A DNA stretch of 64,000 bases from contig CM056874.1 in the NCBI GenBank assembly GCA_029876055.1, positions 310,001-374,000 of the forward strand. The letters run 5' to 3'. Below the pieces are notes generated by a model. That model saw only the letters and a list, made by a program, of their open reading frames with translations. It ran no database searches and was not told the DNA's origin. Below are positions 32,088 through 43,749 of the stretch, in pieces. Source of the stretch: Madurella fahalii (lineage: Eukaryota > Ascomycota > Sordariomycetes > Sordariales). Position numbers and translations under genes: made by a program. Each line of letters begins with the position of its first letter. The first letter of the stretch is position 1.

Positions 32088-32781
32088 TTAAGCCTGGCCG
32101 GGCATCTTGTACGAGCCGCCAATGTTCAGGAGGTAGGCGATGTTGTTGAACTCGACGTCGAGGCTCTGGATCTGCCAGTAGCCGGCCTCCTTGGTGCCGG
32201 TGAGGATGGTGATGCCGCGGACGGGCTTCTGGGCCACGCCAAAGGTCACGTCCCAGATGAGGGCCACCTCGTTGCAGCCCGTCGGCGACTGGTGCCGCAC
32301 CTGGATGGGGAGGTTGTCGGGCTAATCAAGGGGAAGCACACATCGTGTTAGTTTGGGGTATGTCACGTTATCATATATAAGCATGGTGGGTGTGTGTGTG
32401 TTTGGGGGGGGGGGGTGGAATGGGAAAGGGGAGGCGGCTGTTGGTAGCATTTACCTGCTCGTGCTGATGGTCAATGAAGGACTGCTTGTTGAATGTGTCG
32501 CTGCCCAGGGGCTTGCCGGCCAGCTGGTTGATGCTGTCCGAGGTGTCGCGGAAGCTCTCGGCCAGGTACTTGGCGTCGGCGTCGTTCCACCCAGAGATCA
32601 TGCGCACGTAGGCGTCAACGAGGGTCTGGGCGTCGTTGGCGTGCATGCACTGGCCGTAGCCCCAGCCCTTGCCGTTACCGTTGCCGTTGCCGTTGCCGCG
32701 GGCCTCGACCGAGGAGGCGACGGGCGAGGCGAGGCCGAGGGCCGTCAGGGAGAGGAGGGCGACAGACTGGATGAAGCGCAT
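32088..32781 (-). CDS. Secreted NTF2-like fold protein, 2 exons
   Basis: Exons are 32781-32455 and 32321-32088; 186 aa. The 133-nt intron (GTAAAT...GATTAG, phase 0) contains a GT repeat and a 13-G run. The signal peptide is MRFIQSVALLSLTALGLASP. A Gly-Asn tetrapeptide-like linker (GNGNGNGNGKG) follows, then an NTF2/SnoaL-like domain: DAQTLVDAYVRMI, YLAESFRDTSDSIN, LAGKPLG, a central CNEVALIWDVTF strand and the final VEFNNIAYLLNIGG. This matches the small secreted NTF2-like proteins common in Ascomycota; no enzyme activity is known for them. A CATAAAAG element lies about 119 bases upstream of the ATG. Confidence 0.85.
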
Positions 32782-32899
32782 GTTGTTGGCTTGGGGGTTT
32801 GGATGAGGCTAAGGGTGGTGTTGGAGCGACGGTTGAGCTAAGGATGCAGAGGATGCAGACCTAAGGGAGGACGGTTCCCGAGCCGGTGGCTCATGGCCC

Positions 32900-32907
32900 C
32901 TTTTATG
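32900..32907 (-). promoter_or_regulatory. TATA-like box of the NTF2-like gene
   Basis: CATAAAAG on the minus strand, about 119 bases upstream of the ATG at 32781. Confidence 0.4.
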
Positions 32908-34756
32908 CCGACGATCTCGAGACGGTCCGACACTGGAATACCTGGTCGTCGGGATTCCCCAAGGGATGGCGCGCCCGGAAATCCGCATGGCAGGGGCCGA
33001 TTTGCGGTCTCGTAAGCAGGATTATGCAGCAGATCGATAGCTCAGGGCCATTTCACCGGCGATCGCAGACCATAATCGGGTGACGGGCCAGTTGGCAAAC
33101 CGGCAGCCAACGGCGATCGGGGCAGACGAGCTCAGCCCTGAGCTGTGGCGCCGATGGTGGATATCAACGGCCAGCTCTTGCGCGCGTTGGGCGCGGCCAT
33201 CGCAAATCTAGAAGTGCCGCGTTTCGCACCATACTTGGAAATATTGTCTCAACGCCCGGACCCAGTGGGCGCCTCATTGTGAGCTGATGATGCAGGAACG
33301 AGTTGGCAAGATCGGTCTATTACGAGATGTCGTCCGGGGAGGTTTGGGCGGTGAACCGGACGGTCAGGCTGGCTTGCAGGAGCCCCACAGAAGGAAGCCT
33401 CGAAGGCCGGCTGGCCGATCGGTGGCTGATCAGCGCCCCGGAGCGCCGACGCAGTTTGCCGTTCTGGGCGATCGAGAGCGCAGCCAAGGCTCCACCACGG
33501 TCCCGAAGCCACAGAACAAGGTCCGAAATTGTCTAGGCAGCAGTGACTATCGTGTGTCGGCTCTGCTGGCTCTGCTCGCTGTCTATTCATGCAGGCGCTG
33601 CGGTCAGCAAGGCCAATTTGTTTAGCTAGCTGAGCGCGGTGGTAAGCGGTTAGCATCACCGACTGGATCACCGCTGTCGGATCGCTTTGGTGTTGGCCCA
33701 AGGTGCCCCGCTCTGGGGCAGCAGCGTGTCACCAAAGTTTTATGCTGGCCAGGACACCAGAGAGTACTTTATGCTCACACTCATCTCTTTTGGATTCATT
33801 AGCTGCTTGCGTGCGAGCGATTGTTGCCGAGACCCGCCAGCTTTGGATGTTGAAATATCCTGAAGGTTACCCGTGTAGGAGCACAACCCTGTCACTGCTC
33901 GGGTTCTTGGATGGAGGCGCCCGTGAGCGGGAAAGGTCCGGACAAAGTGTGAATCGTCTTCCACGGCTGAATTCGATTCGCTAGGCCATTTGAGACACGA
34001 CAAGGTTTGATTGTAATTACGATTATTCCTACAGATCAAGTCTGAGAGCTTGCTGTTCTGCCCGCTGAATTTAGCTAGCGCCTACTGTACCACAGTACGG
34101 AATTATCGCTCAGGTTGTGCCCCGACAGTGAGGGGCGCTGGGATACTCTTGTACCGTACCCGCAGTGGGCCCAAGGAGCCCATTCTTCCCTTGTTATGGC
34201 AGCCACCTAGTTCCTTGGCTAGGTACCTTATTCTTTTTCAAACATGGCTCCCGCAAACCCCGGGTTTGCATTTCTGCCCCGTATCCATCTCAGCTCCTAG
34301 TGTAGTCTTTATGGGCTCCATCCATCTAGCAGACACGTTGCCCAGTGGTCCACTTCTCAAGCTCATAGCTTCTCCGCGTCGGGAGATGGTAGACGCCAAC
34401 ACAGGTGTGGAGCATCTCTTAAAAAGCTTACGTTAAGTAAGGTAGTTATCTTAGAACTTGCCAAGACTAAACTCAAAATACCCTTACACATCTTACGCGA
34501 GAATCATATAGATTGCCCGCTACTAGTATATCCGGTATTTCCTGTCTATTCGCAATGCCATTTCCTTTCAAAGCTTATTCGGAGACGATGCCCGTGCGGA
34601 TTATGACCGCCGATCGGACCGGAGCAAAGCCTTGTGGTCAGATGAGATAGAGCGTCATAATCAGCACCATGTAACGAAGGGGATTGTATCGGGAAAGAGC
34701 TTGTTTTCTCATATTCATAGGTAAGGTATTCAGTTTACCACACACATTCGCCGCGA

Positions 34757-34809
34757 AAAAATAAAAATAAAAATAAAAATAAAAATAAAAATAAAATAAA
34801 ATAAAATAA
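34757..34809. repeat. AAAAAT/AAAAT micro-repeat
   Basis: Head-to-tail AAAAAT units followed by AAAAT units. Intergenic. Confidence 0.9.
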
Positions 34810-35570
34810 ACTGGCCTCTTTCTTCACTGTCTTGCTTGTTCCCTCCTTTCCTGACCTCATCACAAGAGAACCGCGACCTCGGGGACCACGGCAAGCACCA
34901 CCCCCACACTAGTTCTGTCAATGTAAGAACAAACAACCGGCTGCGCGGCGGCAATAGTCTACCTCTTTGCCTGACAAAGAGGATTGGGATTTATACCAGG
35001 GAGTTTGTCAGAGGTTGGAGGAAGTGCACTTGTTGAATTGGGGTATCAAGAATATATCTAATTACTGCATTAGGAAAAGAACTTAAGTTGCATCTAATTT
35101 AAACACAAGAAAAGTACTAACTGACAGAGTTCATGCGGTGATGTCCTGGCTGCTCCATTGAGCTGAGAGCCTCGCCAAGTCCATTCCTGTGCGCGATATG
35201 GACAAAGCAAGTTTGTTGTTTCTTAATCCAAAGATGTTGAAGTAGAAACACACCACCCTCTTGCTGGATCCTCGGCAGAATCACGAGGCCGGTTCTCTAC
35301 GACCCTCATTACACCGCCCGGCTGCATGAACAAGATACATAGCCCATTACAATAACCATTAGAATGGAACCCGCATCGAGTAGTTCTAATTCGCCGCGCC
35401 CCTCTACGACAGAGGTTTTGGGTCGGAATCCTATAAAGGACCGCCGCGCTACGGCACTCCGAACCGCCCGAGACGCTTCTTCCCTTCTTCACGAACCGAC
35501 CCGGTCCTCGATATTTTTGAGCCCCATCTCTTACACTTATCCAGTAGCCGTAACCCAGGCTGCCTGACCA

Positions 35571-36610
35571 TTAGGACGTCCGTATCGGGGTCGAAGATAA
35601 CTCGGCCGCCGCCCCTTGCCCATCCATCTCCTGTGTCGACACAGCACCCGGCCCCACCGCCCCCACAGGGTATTGATACCAAGGGATACCGACTTTGCTT
35701 TCTGTTGTGTGGTAAACCGACCCGGGCACCAGGTGCTGTTGATTCTCCATTTGTGCTAGTATGGCTTTCTTCTGACGTAACTTGTATACGAGAAAAGCTA
35801 CTGCTGCAAGGGCGATTACGAGAACGCCGGCGCCGGCGCCAATACCTGCCTGTGCGGCTATGGAGAGGGCCGGTGGATCGGGTTGGGTTTGGGCGGACAA
35901 GTCTAATGTTGGTGCCGAGGTTGATGACGTGGAGGTTGTGGTCGTGGGTGTCAAGGCCGTGCCTGAAGTAGTGGCCGTGGTAGACGTCGTCAAGGTTGTG
36001 CTTGATTGGGAGGAGGAGGAGGAGGAGGAGCTAGTTGTTTGCAGAACGTTGACGAACCGCGACAATGTCGCATCAAACGTTGCAAAGACCTGGGGTCTAG
36101 AAGGGAACACGTCGAACCGGGCGACGCCCTCGTCGCAACAGAAGGCTCGGTGGCCGTCGCAGCAGTAGGATGTATCGGTATTGGTAACGTTGGCGCACGA
36201 TATCAGGTCCGCGCCGCCGAGCCTAGCGACTGAGGGTCTCGTCAATATATACTTTGCCCCTTCTTCCCTATAGTCGTTGCCGCAATGCACGAGTGATTAT
36301 ACGTACGACCACCTAGACAGAACTGAGGGCAATCGGGAGAGTTCCAACTCTGGTCGGTACATGATCCCCTGATGATATTTCCGTTTGGGCCTCTGCACAG
36401 CTTGTTTGTAAGACAGGCCACACCCGCTTCTCCGCCGCAGCATACGCTCTCTGCAGCGTCTGGATCGCAAGGGTAGTCACGGTGGTCTGGTGCGACTCTT
36501 CCATTCGGGTATGCTGCCTCGTCTCCGCCCGGGTAGAAACATCGCCTCTGGGCGCGGCAGAGTCCAGAGAAAGAAAAGAGCAGGAGGAAGGTTGCCCTGA
36601 GTCTTACCAT
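35571..36610 (-). CDS. Single-pass surface protein with Cys-rich ectodomain, 2 exons
   Basis: Exons are 36610-36307 and 36229-35571; 320 aa. The intron (77 nt) has a GTACGT donor, a TTGACG branch region and a CTCAG acceptor; of the donor and acceptor pairs tried it is the one that keeps the Cys pattern in frame. The signal peptide is residues 1-20 (TFLLLFSFSGLCRA). A Cys-rich ectodomain follows: RRCFYPGG, YPCDPDAAESVCCGG, CLTNKLC, GSCTDQSW, DCPQFC, LISCANV, SYCCDG. Then comes a long Ser/Thr-rich stalk suited to O-mannosylation, a transmembrane helix (AGIGAGAGVLVIALAAVAFLVY) after residue 230 and a cytoplasmic tail of about 70 residues. The layout resembles fungal cell-wall sensors. The Cys pattern is that of a common but unnamed ascomycete family, not WSC. 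Function not established. Confidence 0.82.
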
Positions 36611-37719
36611 GTCGGAGCCGCAACGCGTACCTTTGGCTGGGCGTGAGGAAGAACAGGGTGCGAGAGAACTTGGCTCTTGAGAAACAAGGGCGGGATCTTC
36701 TCTTTTGGCTCACGACTGGTCCTTTGGTACACCGTTACATCGCAATTCCCCTGAACCTATGCCTTGTGCGTCATTGGACTGGGCCGCCTGGCCCTTGTCG
36801 TTGCCAGCACTGTCGCTTGCCGCACTTTTTTCTCGTTGCTGCCCCTTCTTCGTTGCCGCCCTTGGCAGCACCGGTGTCGTGATTGGCGGGTCCGCCGGAG
36901 TGTGAAACTACAAGCCGCATTGGCGCGTGAAGCTTGAGCGGCGTAATTACGGTTCCATGCCATGGTAGGCAACAGCTGACGGAGCATTTCTTGTATCAAG
37001 CTGTAATGCACCCACGAGGCCCGGTGCTCCCCGCTGCTGGAAATGAGCAGGTGTCGTTGGGCTGAGAGGTTTTTGGCTTCAGATTTACCTTACGAGACTC
37101 GAGAGAGCGATGAATGTGCGACGCCAAGGGCTACTACTACTACTACTTACCCAGGATACAGCTGAGCTATTCTGAGCGTGTTAATCGCCAGAGCCTTGAG
37201 AATGCTACCAACAGAGAGAATCAAACCCTCCCTCCTCCCCGTCGGGGAAAGCGTGAATAAATGGACCGGCCGCGGTCCAGCTGGTGCTGCCCCTCTCGTC
37301 TGGTCCTTCGCTCAGGATTCATCGCGGACGACCGATCGAATATCTTCTCCCTGCGTCTCGCCCCTTGTCAAAACAATTAGATAAAGCCAACGTAGCAATT
37401 CTCTCTGCATTCTTTTTCCCCCGACCCGCTGCCACGGGTGTGGAACCGGGGCCTATTGTACAGTACCTTAATTACGGGGCCGGCACCTCAAGTCTTGTCA
37501 CAGCCTCGAATGCGGGGCTCCTACTGTAGCCGCTGTGGGGGCCAAGCGCCGTTGGGCCAACCTGCTTTTCGGCCGGCCGCTTGCGCAGGGCAATGGGCAT
37601 TGTTCAGGTTTCAACGGTTTCCCGTTGCTTATTGGTTGTTTGGCCCTCCCCGAACCCAGCTCCTTGCTCAAGCTGCCCAGTCTACTACTACCTTTTGGTG
37701 ATATCTGTGAATCCTAGCG
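36611..37719. other. Intergenic between divergent genes
   Basis: Shared promoter region of the surface protein (minus) and the F-box gene (plus). Contains GTACAGTACCTTAATT at about 37458-37473. No gene. Confidence 0.6.
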
Positions 37720-39768
37720 ATGGCCTCGGCCAAGTTGGACCGTCTGCCACTTGAGACGCTGCAGCGAATAGCGAGCTATCTCCACCACACGTACCGACCT
37801 AGTCTTTACGCGCTTAGTTTGGCAAACAGGGCTTGCCACAGGGCCACACTTCGGTACGTCTTCCGCGATATCCATCTTGCGGTTGGCGACGCCGAGGCAT
37901 TGCGGCGTGATGTCGGCACCCTGGTCAAGGTTTTGTCCGGCGCCGAGTCTGCCCACCACGTCCGCCTTTTCGGCATCAAGGGGTGTCTGTTCTTGAATAT
38001 CGGAGAGCCTAGCGAACCGGGGATGGAGGCGAGGACGTCGAACCGTGATGAGAATGATGACGACGATGAAGATGATGAAGGCTTTGACTACTATGGTGTG
38101 GAGCGCGACTCGGTCCACGAGATTCTGGGGGACCAAGAACCATTCTTGCCGGGTGCCTTCTTTGACGACGAACCTATCGAGGTTTCTCCCGAGGAAGATA
38201 TGGCATGGGCACCGGTCGTCAACCTTGTCAAAACACCCCCACGCCTGACAGAGCTGGTGTACGACTGCCGCAACCAGTTCCCGCCTAGCCTTCTCGACGC
38301 CCTCCACAAGCACCACCCCCAGTGCAAACTTTACCACCTCACATTCCGACTGCGCAGCCTGCGATGCGGAGCCCCCGATCCCCACGAGATGGCTATTGCC
38401 ACATCCCCGTGTCTACATAGTATCAAGGTCAGATATACATGGCGGGATTCGGACGGCCAGGATGACTATAACGAGGAGGCAGTGCGCGAGCTTGTCGCCG
38501 GTCTCGCCCCCAACTTGAAGGAGGTTCGTATGGTTCACCTGGTTGCCTCGCGGACATCGCGATCAATTCGTCGGCTCACCCTCCCCCGAGCACCGTGGCC
38601 AGGGTTTCCGGGCTTTGGGCCCGGCCATAGAATGGGGTCCTTGACGTCCCTGTCACTCGTAGGCGCGATAGGGGCCGGACCAAGTTTCCTTCAAGATTGG
38701 AGCAACTACACAGACTTCAGCTGCTTGCACCGTCTGGCTTTGGGGGGCGGCGTTGGAAACTACTATGTCTATATAAACGACGAGACGATGCGATGGATGG
38801 CCGAGAATTGCTCCTTTCCCCGACTGAAGGCGCTTTATGTCTGTCTAGGCCGTAATGACGACCATGTCGAAAAACCTGATTACGCCTTGGATGCTATCGC
38901 CTTTTTTAAGGCATTCGAGCCTCTCGATGAACTCTCGGTGTCCGGTCCACTCGAACCCGAAATCGTGGACGCCATACTCGTACGCCACGGGCCTACCTTG
39001 ACGAAGCTCAGCCTCAGGCCGTCCGAGTCCGAATCTTCCTTTTGCGACGGCCGACCTCACATACCCCTGACGTTCAACAAGGGACATATCCTACAAATTC
39101 GGGCTCAATGTCCGGCGCTGCAAGACCTGGCCCTTTCGGTCAAACGCACGAAATCCGATGCGCGTGAGGTGGATATATACAGGGCTTTCGGCAAGATGGA
39201 ACGCCTGCAATTTCTTTTCCTTACCCTAGATTGTTCCAACTGGGCTGTCAACCGGGGCAGCGATTCGGTCGATGACCTATCGTTCGATGAAGACGACCGT
39301 CGGTTATATACGAAGGAACATCCACGCTTCAGGAGAGGCCACTTACGAGAAACCTTTATGAACTGTGCGGTGGACGAGACACTGGCACGATCGATCTGGG
39401 AAACCATCTGCCGTGCCAAAGAGGGGAAACCGCTGGAGTCTCTCAAGCTATACACGGCGGGCGGCGGCAAGTTTGGTATGAACGTCAGCTACAACGACAC
39501 ATACGAGGTTGTCGCCAACCTGAGTCGCTCATGGTTGATTGAGCGAGGTGTTCGGGATGACAAGGATACTATTAATGTGAGGGAACTAGGTCGAAGGTCG
39601 AGAGAGGCCCGCGATAAACATTTGACGAGACTCTATGACGAGGTATACCAAGGAGGATCCGCCCTTCCGCATCACTCCACTGTGCATATTTTGCGCCGGA
39701 TCTGGCCCGCCAAGGAGGGCAGCAAAGACTGGCGGGAGGATTGGGCAAGTCTCCCCCTACAGGGTTAG
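37720..39768 (+). CDS. F-box protein with LRR-like C-terminal region
   Basis: A single 682-codon exon. Residues 6-50 form an F-box (LDRLPLETLQRIASYL, then LYALSLANRACHRATLRYVF), which binds Skp1. An acidic loop follows (NRDENDDDDEDDEGFDYYG, about 107-125). The rest has degenerate leucine-rich periods (LKALYVCLG, LTKLSLRPS, LQDLALSV), typical of fungal F-box proteins of unknown substrate. It would be the substrate-recruiting part of an SCF ubiquitin ligase. No intron and no signal peptide. Confidence 0.85.
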   Translation: MASAKLDRLPLETLQRIASYLHHTYRPSLYALSLANRACHRATLRYVFRDIHLAVGDAEALRRDVGTLVKVLSGAESAHHVRLFGIKGCLFLNIGEPSEPGMEARTSNRDENDDDDEDDEGFDYYGVERDSVHEILGDQEPFLPGAFFDDEPIEVSPEEDMAWAPVVNLVKTPPRLTELVYDCRNQFPPSLLDALHKHHPQCKLYHLTFRLRSLRCGAPDPHEMAIATSPCLHSIKVRYTWRDSDGQDDYNEEAVRELVAGLAPNLKEVRMVHLVASRTSRSIRRLTLPRAPWPGFPGFGPGHRMGSLTSLSLVGAIGAGPSFLQDWSNYTDFSCLHRLALGGGVGNYYVYINDETMRWMAENCSFPRLKALYVCLGRNDDHVEKPDYALDAIAFFKAFEPLDELSVSGPLEPEIVDAILVRHGPTLTKLSLRPSESESSFCDGRPHIPLTFNKGHILQIRAQCPALQDLALSVKRTKSDAREVDIYRAFGKMERLQFLFLTLDCSNWAVNRGSDSVDDLSFDEDDRRLYTKEHPRFRRGHLRETFMNCAVDETLARSIWETICRAKEGKPLESLKLYTAGGGKFGMNVSYNDTYEVVANLSRSWLIERGVRDDKDTINVRELGRRSREARDKHLTRLYDEVYQGGSALPHHSTVHILRRIWPAKEGSKDWREDWASLPLQG

Positions 39769-42659
39769 CTATTACTGATTAGTCTCTATCCTGCCTATAT
39801 AAAAGTAGGTGAAGTAAGATGCCAGTTGGGAATGGTGAAACCCTGTAGTAGATTCATATAAATTCAATCTACGTCGTTCTAGTATGCAAGTTAATAGCTA
39901 ATTTGACCGGGGAGAGAGCTACTCCGTATTGATATGAGGTAATTACGACGTTTTCATATCACGCATCCTATCAGCATACTGAATCACGGTATGCGCATGG
40001 CCACCGTCAAGTTGCAAGTCTTCCCTACCTATCTGGCAATCCTAGAAGAAAGTTTGCCGACGGAGAGTTGTGGTGCCTAGAATTTCATGTTGAGCCTCCT
40101 CTCTTTAACTGACAGCGGTGATGTAAAAGTAGATGGGCCCCTAGAGACGATGAATTCTTCAAGACCTCTTTCCGGGGGGGGGGGGGTTATGGAGGGCGGC
40201 GGCTTTTGGCTTCTCCAAGATGGACCAGCGTAGGGTTGTGCTCAGTCTATGCAGCAGATGTGTTTGTAGCTGCTCTCGGAAAGCAAGTAGTAGCCGCGGT
40301 ATCGAGGGAGCCTAGACGCTCTAAGATAGCACCGCCTAAATACGCCGAAATTGAGAAGCGCGGACGAGGTGCTGTTGGGCTGAGCGATTCTTTTTGACGT
40401 GAGCAATGACGCCGACTATGGAAATCTTTTTGATAGATCGCTTTCGCTGGACCAAACAATGAAGTAATAGCAGGCTGAGATGGGGCTATTCGGCTACTAA
40501 TGAAGAGCTGCTGTGTAACAACGCAACATCAGAGCCGGTAAGATTGGATCCCGCCGCTTGCAGGGTATCTCGGTTTCTGAACGCATCTGACTAGCAAAAG
40601 CTTGATCACCCTCAAGTAGGACGGTAGTGATCCGGAACACGTATGGCGATGGTGGTATCAGTCCCTAACTCCCGACCACCGAACATTCGGTGACTTCGAG
40701 CAGCATCTCCCAAGCATCTGGCCTAAAACCCCTTCCTATGCCGTTTTGTTCATCTTGCGTTTCTCTGCAACGCTGGCCGGTACCTGCACGGCATATATAA
40801 GCCTCCTAGCAAGACCTTGGGGTCGACCACGGGCACTGCCCCATAGTCGGCGAGCCGAGGCGCTTGCAGAGCTTGAGATCGGCTGTGTAGTGTGGCTCTT
40901 TTCAATGCTCTAATATTGTTGTCGCCGGCATTCTTCAGCGAATACTTGAGATGGCGGCAGAGTAGTTGATGTGACCAACCTAGCCGGAGAAGGGCGGCAG
41001 GCCGGTGTTCTGCAATGTTATCGCCCATACTGAAACCCTTGGTCTTGTCGGCGTTGATCAGCCCGGTCACCGACAGGCAAAACTGGTCGATGGTCTCGAG
41101 GGCATTCTCGGGGTGGCTGTAGACACCTTGCACTCAGCAAGTGTGGTTCGCCGTCATCGCCAAACTGCAGGCCGCGCAATGTTAGTACCGATCGAATAAG
41201 AGGATGCAGAAGGCGCGGAAGGGGGTACAGGCAAGCTCTCCGTGGACGTTTCCACTCTCGTAGGTGCTGAACTGAGCGGGCTCCCGGGGAAGATAGCTCA
41301 AAGTATCGTGTCTCTGGATCATGAACTCCTCCTTCTTGCACGGCTGTGAAGGTTGGTCGGCTCCATGGAGAGTCATGTTTGGTAGGAGGGTTGATGAGCA
41401 TTCCAACCTTGTGCCGTGCCCCCTGGGGGTTAATTAGAAAAGCAGAACAGAAGCTACCCTCACACCGTCTGGTCGATAGCCGTGATTCCTTTGGACAAGG
41501 GTTGACTTAGCTTGCAGCTTAACTGCAACAGAGCGCGTCCCGCTTTCCCTAATAGTATACCGACAGACAAGCACAGCGGCTCGGTTGGCTGAAAACAGCA
41601 CTGATTCCCCTGTCCGCATGCAATGGAACTATTAATCGAGATCAGGGACGTCTCCGTCGACATGGCCGTCCGGGTTGGCGTCAAAAGCGCCGCGGTTCAC
41701 AACAACTTGCACACGGTCCGATGTTGCCTCTCCTAACCGGGTCGCGGCGGAGCAATTCGTCGTTGACGCATGATGGCGACCATGCCCCCTTGAAGCTTCG
41801 TCCTGGCATTTCTTGACCAATTGGTCGAGTCGGGATAACAAAGCATAGGCTTATTAGCCGCAACAAAAGAATACCTCGGTTGAAAGTCGTCGCTCTGGCT
41901 TCAGGTGATGGAGCCGGAGAGGCGCAATTTGCTTTGTGATGGCGCCTATTGAAGTCAGAAAAGCCAGAGTCTGCCCGTCTTACAGTTTTTTTTCAATGCC
42001 TCGGGCCTATTTACGGGACTGCCAGGGGTCCGTGGGGTCACTTGCGGTCATTGGTCGACGATTTGCGGCTCCATTTCCACCAGTTCGAACGGCACAGATG
42101 TGGCTGTGTAAGGTACCCTACTATTACTGGTACTACCTTACTTTCCTGTCCTCACATCGTCAGCACTCTCCTATAGTAGTCCCCGACCCGAGAACAACCG
42201 GTGTTAGTTCGCATTGCAATGTACAGTAACGAAATAATCACATACCAAACGGCCAAATTGAGTGCTACGTTAAATCCCTACGCCAACCGTGGCGGGGAGG
42301 TGCCACTCTGGCAGCAAGGCCTAGAGCCCTCTATTTTTAGGGACTGATGCTACATCACGGCCGTGTAAGCTACCGAGGTCGGCAGCTTGATCTGGCACAT
42401 CGTCCAAGGTCGACCCATTCCGTCGACTCCACCGTTATCAACATCTCGAGTAATTGCAAGGTTACCGGAGGGCGGTACGGAGTAAGGACAACTCCGCCTG
42501 GCCGTTCACGATGGTGGCTAGAAAGTATAAAACGACCCGGACGTCCTCGTGTTCTGCCAGTCTCAACTCCACGCTCTACCAACAAACCCGCCTTCCTCAG
42601 CATCCACGCCAGCGATCACACCAGAACACTTCTTTGCATCTTGCCATCTCTCCGTCGCC
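39769..42659. other. Long intergenic region with possible coding relics
   Basis: No intact gene. A 14-G run is at 40173-40186. Minus-strand open segments between about 40750 and 41870 look protein-like in places (see findings) but do not assemble. The NlpC/P60 promoter is at the right end. Confidence 0.45.
42526..42533 (+). promoter_or_regulatory. TATA box of the NlpC/P60 gene
   Basis: TATAAAAC, 134 bases upstream of the ATG at 42660. Confidence 0.55.
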
Positions 42660-43415
42660 ATGCAACTCACAAGCTTGTTCCTGACCCTGGCTGCGGCCGT
42701 CTCCGTGGTCACCGCATACCCTATCACCGGGGATAGCGTTAACTGCCGTTCCGGCCCGGGAACCAGTTACAAGGTTATCAAGTCGTACAAGAAGGGCACA
42801 GACGTCAAGGTCACATGCCAAATCAATGGCGAGAACATCAACGGCAACAAAATCTGGGACAAGACGTCCGACGGGTGCTACGTCTCGGACTACTATGTGA
42901 AGACGGGCTCGAACAGCATGGTCACCAAGAAATGCAGCAGCGGCGGCGGCGGCGGCAGCGGCGGCGGCACCTCCTCGTACAAGGGCAAGATCAGCCGCGA
43001 CGAGATCATCGCACGCGGCCAGTACTGGATCTCGCGCCACGTCCCCTACTCGATGAGCAAGACGTACCCGGACCCGCAAGGCCGCAGGTACCGCACCGAC
43101 TGCTCGGGCTTCGTCTCCATGGCCCTGCACGCCAGCGCCCCTGGCTACAACACCGTCAGCCTCCCGCAGATCGCCAAGAAGATTGCGTGGAAGGACCTCA
43201 AGAAGGGCGACTTTGTCGGCACGCTTGGCGCCGGCACCGGCGGTGCCGCCGGCCACGTCGTCCTGTTCCTCTCGTGGGCCGACAAGGCGCACAAGAACTT
43301 CAACACGCTCGAGTGCCGCGGCAGCGCCGGCTGCGTCAAGTACAAGCGTCCCATCAACTACAAGGTGGGCAGCTACACGGCCAAGCCTTACAGGTACATC
43401 AACGTCAAGGACTAA
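42660..43415 (+). CDS. Secreted SH3b-NlpC/P60-type cell-wall hydrolase
   Basis: Single exon, 251 aa. The frame is open further upstream, but the ATG at 42660 begins the signal peptide (MQLTSLFLTLAAAVSVVTAYP). Residues 25 to about 92 form a bacterial-type SH3 domain (NCRSGPGTSYKVIKSYKKGT ... GCYVSDYYV). A Gly/Ser linker (GGGGGSGGG) leads to an NlpC/P60-like domain: TDCSGFVSMAL with nucleophile Cys148, then KKGDFVG and GHVVLFLSW with His199. Cys and His in this order and spacing are the NlpC/P60 catalytic pair, which in bacteria cleaves peptidoglycan stem peptides. A fungus has no peptidoglycan, so the likely target is bacterial walls. The third polar residue is not assigned. Confidence 0.85.
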   Translation: MQLTSLFLTLAAAVSVVTAYPITGDSVNCRSGPGTSYKVIKSYKKGTDVKVTCQINGENINGNKIWDKTSDGCYVSDYYVKTGSNSMVTKKCSSGGGGGSGGGTSSYKGKISRDEIIARGQYWISRHVPYSMSKTYPDPQGRRYRTDCSGFVSMALHASAPGYNTVSLPQIAKKIAWKDLKKGDFVGTLGAGTGGAAGHVVLFLSWADKAHKNFNTLECRGSAGCVKYKRPINYKVGSYTAKPYRYINVKD

Positions 43416-43749
43416 GACGGGGGCGCTTTGCGACGGCTCGGATCGACTTGTGTACATGTACATACATGCAACACTTTGTATATAACAAGGGCTACGGAGG
43501 AGCGGGCGTGGTGTCGGATGGCCGTTAGAGCTAGAGAGTTGTGGTTGCATTCTTGCGGTATGGATTTGGGGGATTAGATTCTGGGACTTCAAGTTGTTTA
43601 GATGTCGTTTGTTGTTGAGTTCTTGGGGCGGAAATTTTAATGCTCTTTTTCGGATATTTTGCCCAAGTCGCGCCAGCCAACTTCATCGTGTGGAAAAAGG
43701 GGCCACTGTCAGCGTCTGCTCAAAGTTTCCTTCGCGTAGAAGTTTTTAA
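43416..43749. other. Intergenic
   Basis: 3' flank of the hydrolase gene; nothing else seen. Confidence 0.6.

Larger units (their letters stand above)
32782..35570. other. Long intergenic region
   Basis: 2.8 kb with no credible gene. It contains the NTF2-like promoter, a few TAAGGTA/GTACCTTA motifs around 34205-34454 and an A5T micro-repeat at 34757-34809. Confidence 0.5.
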
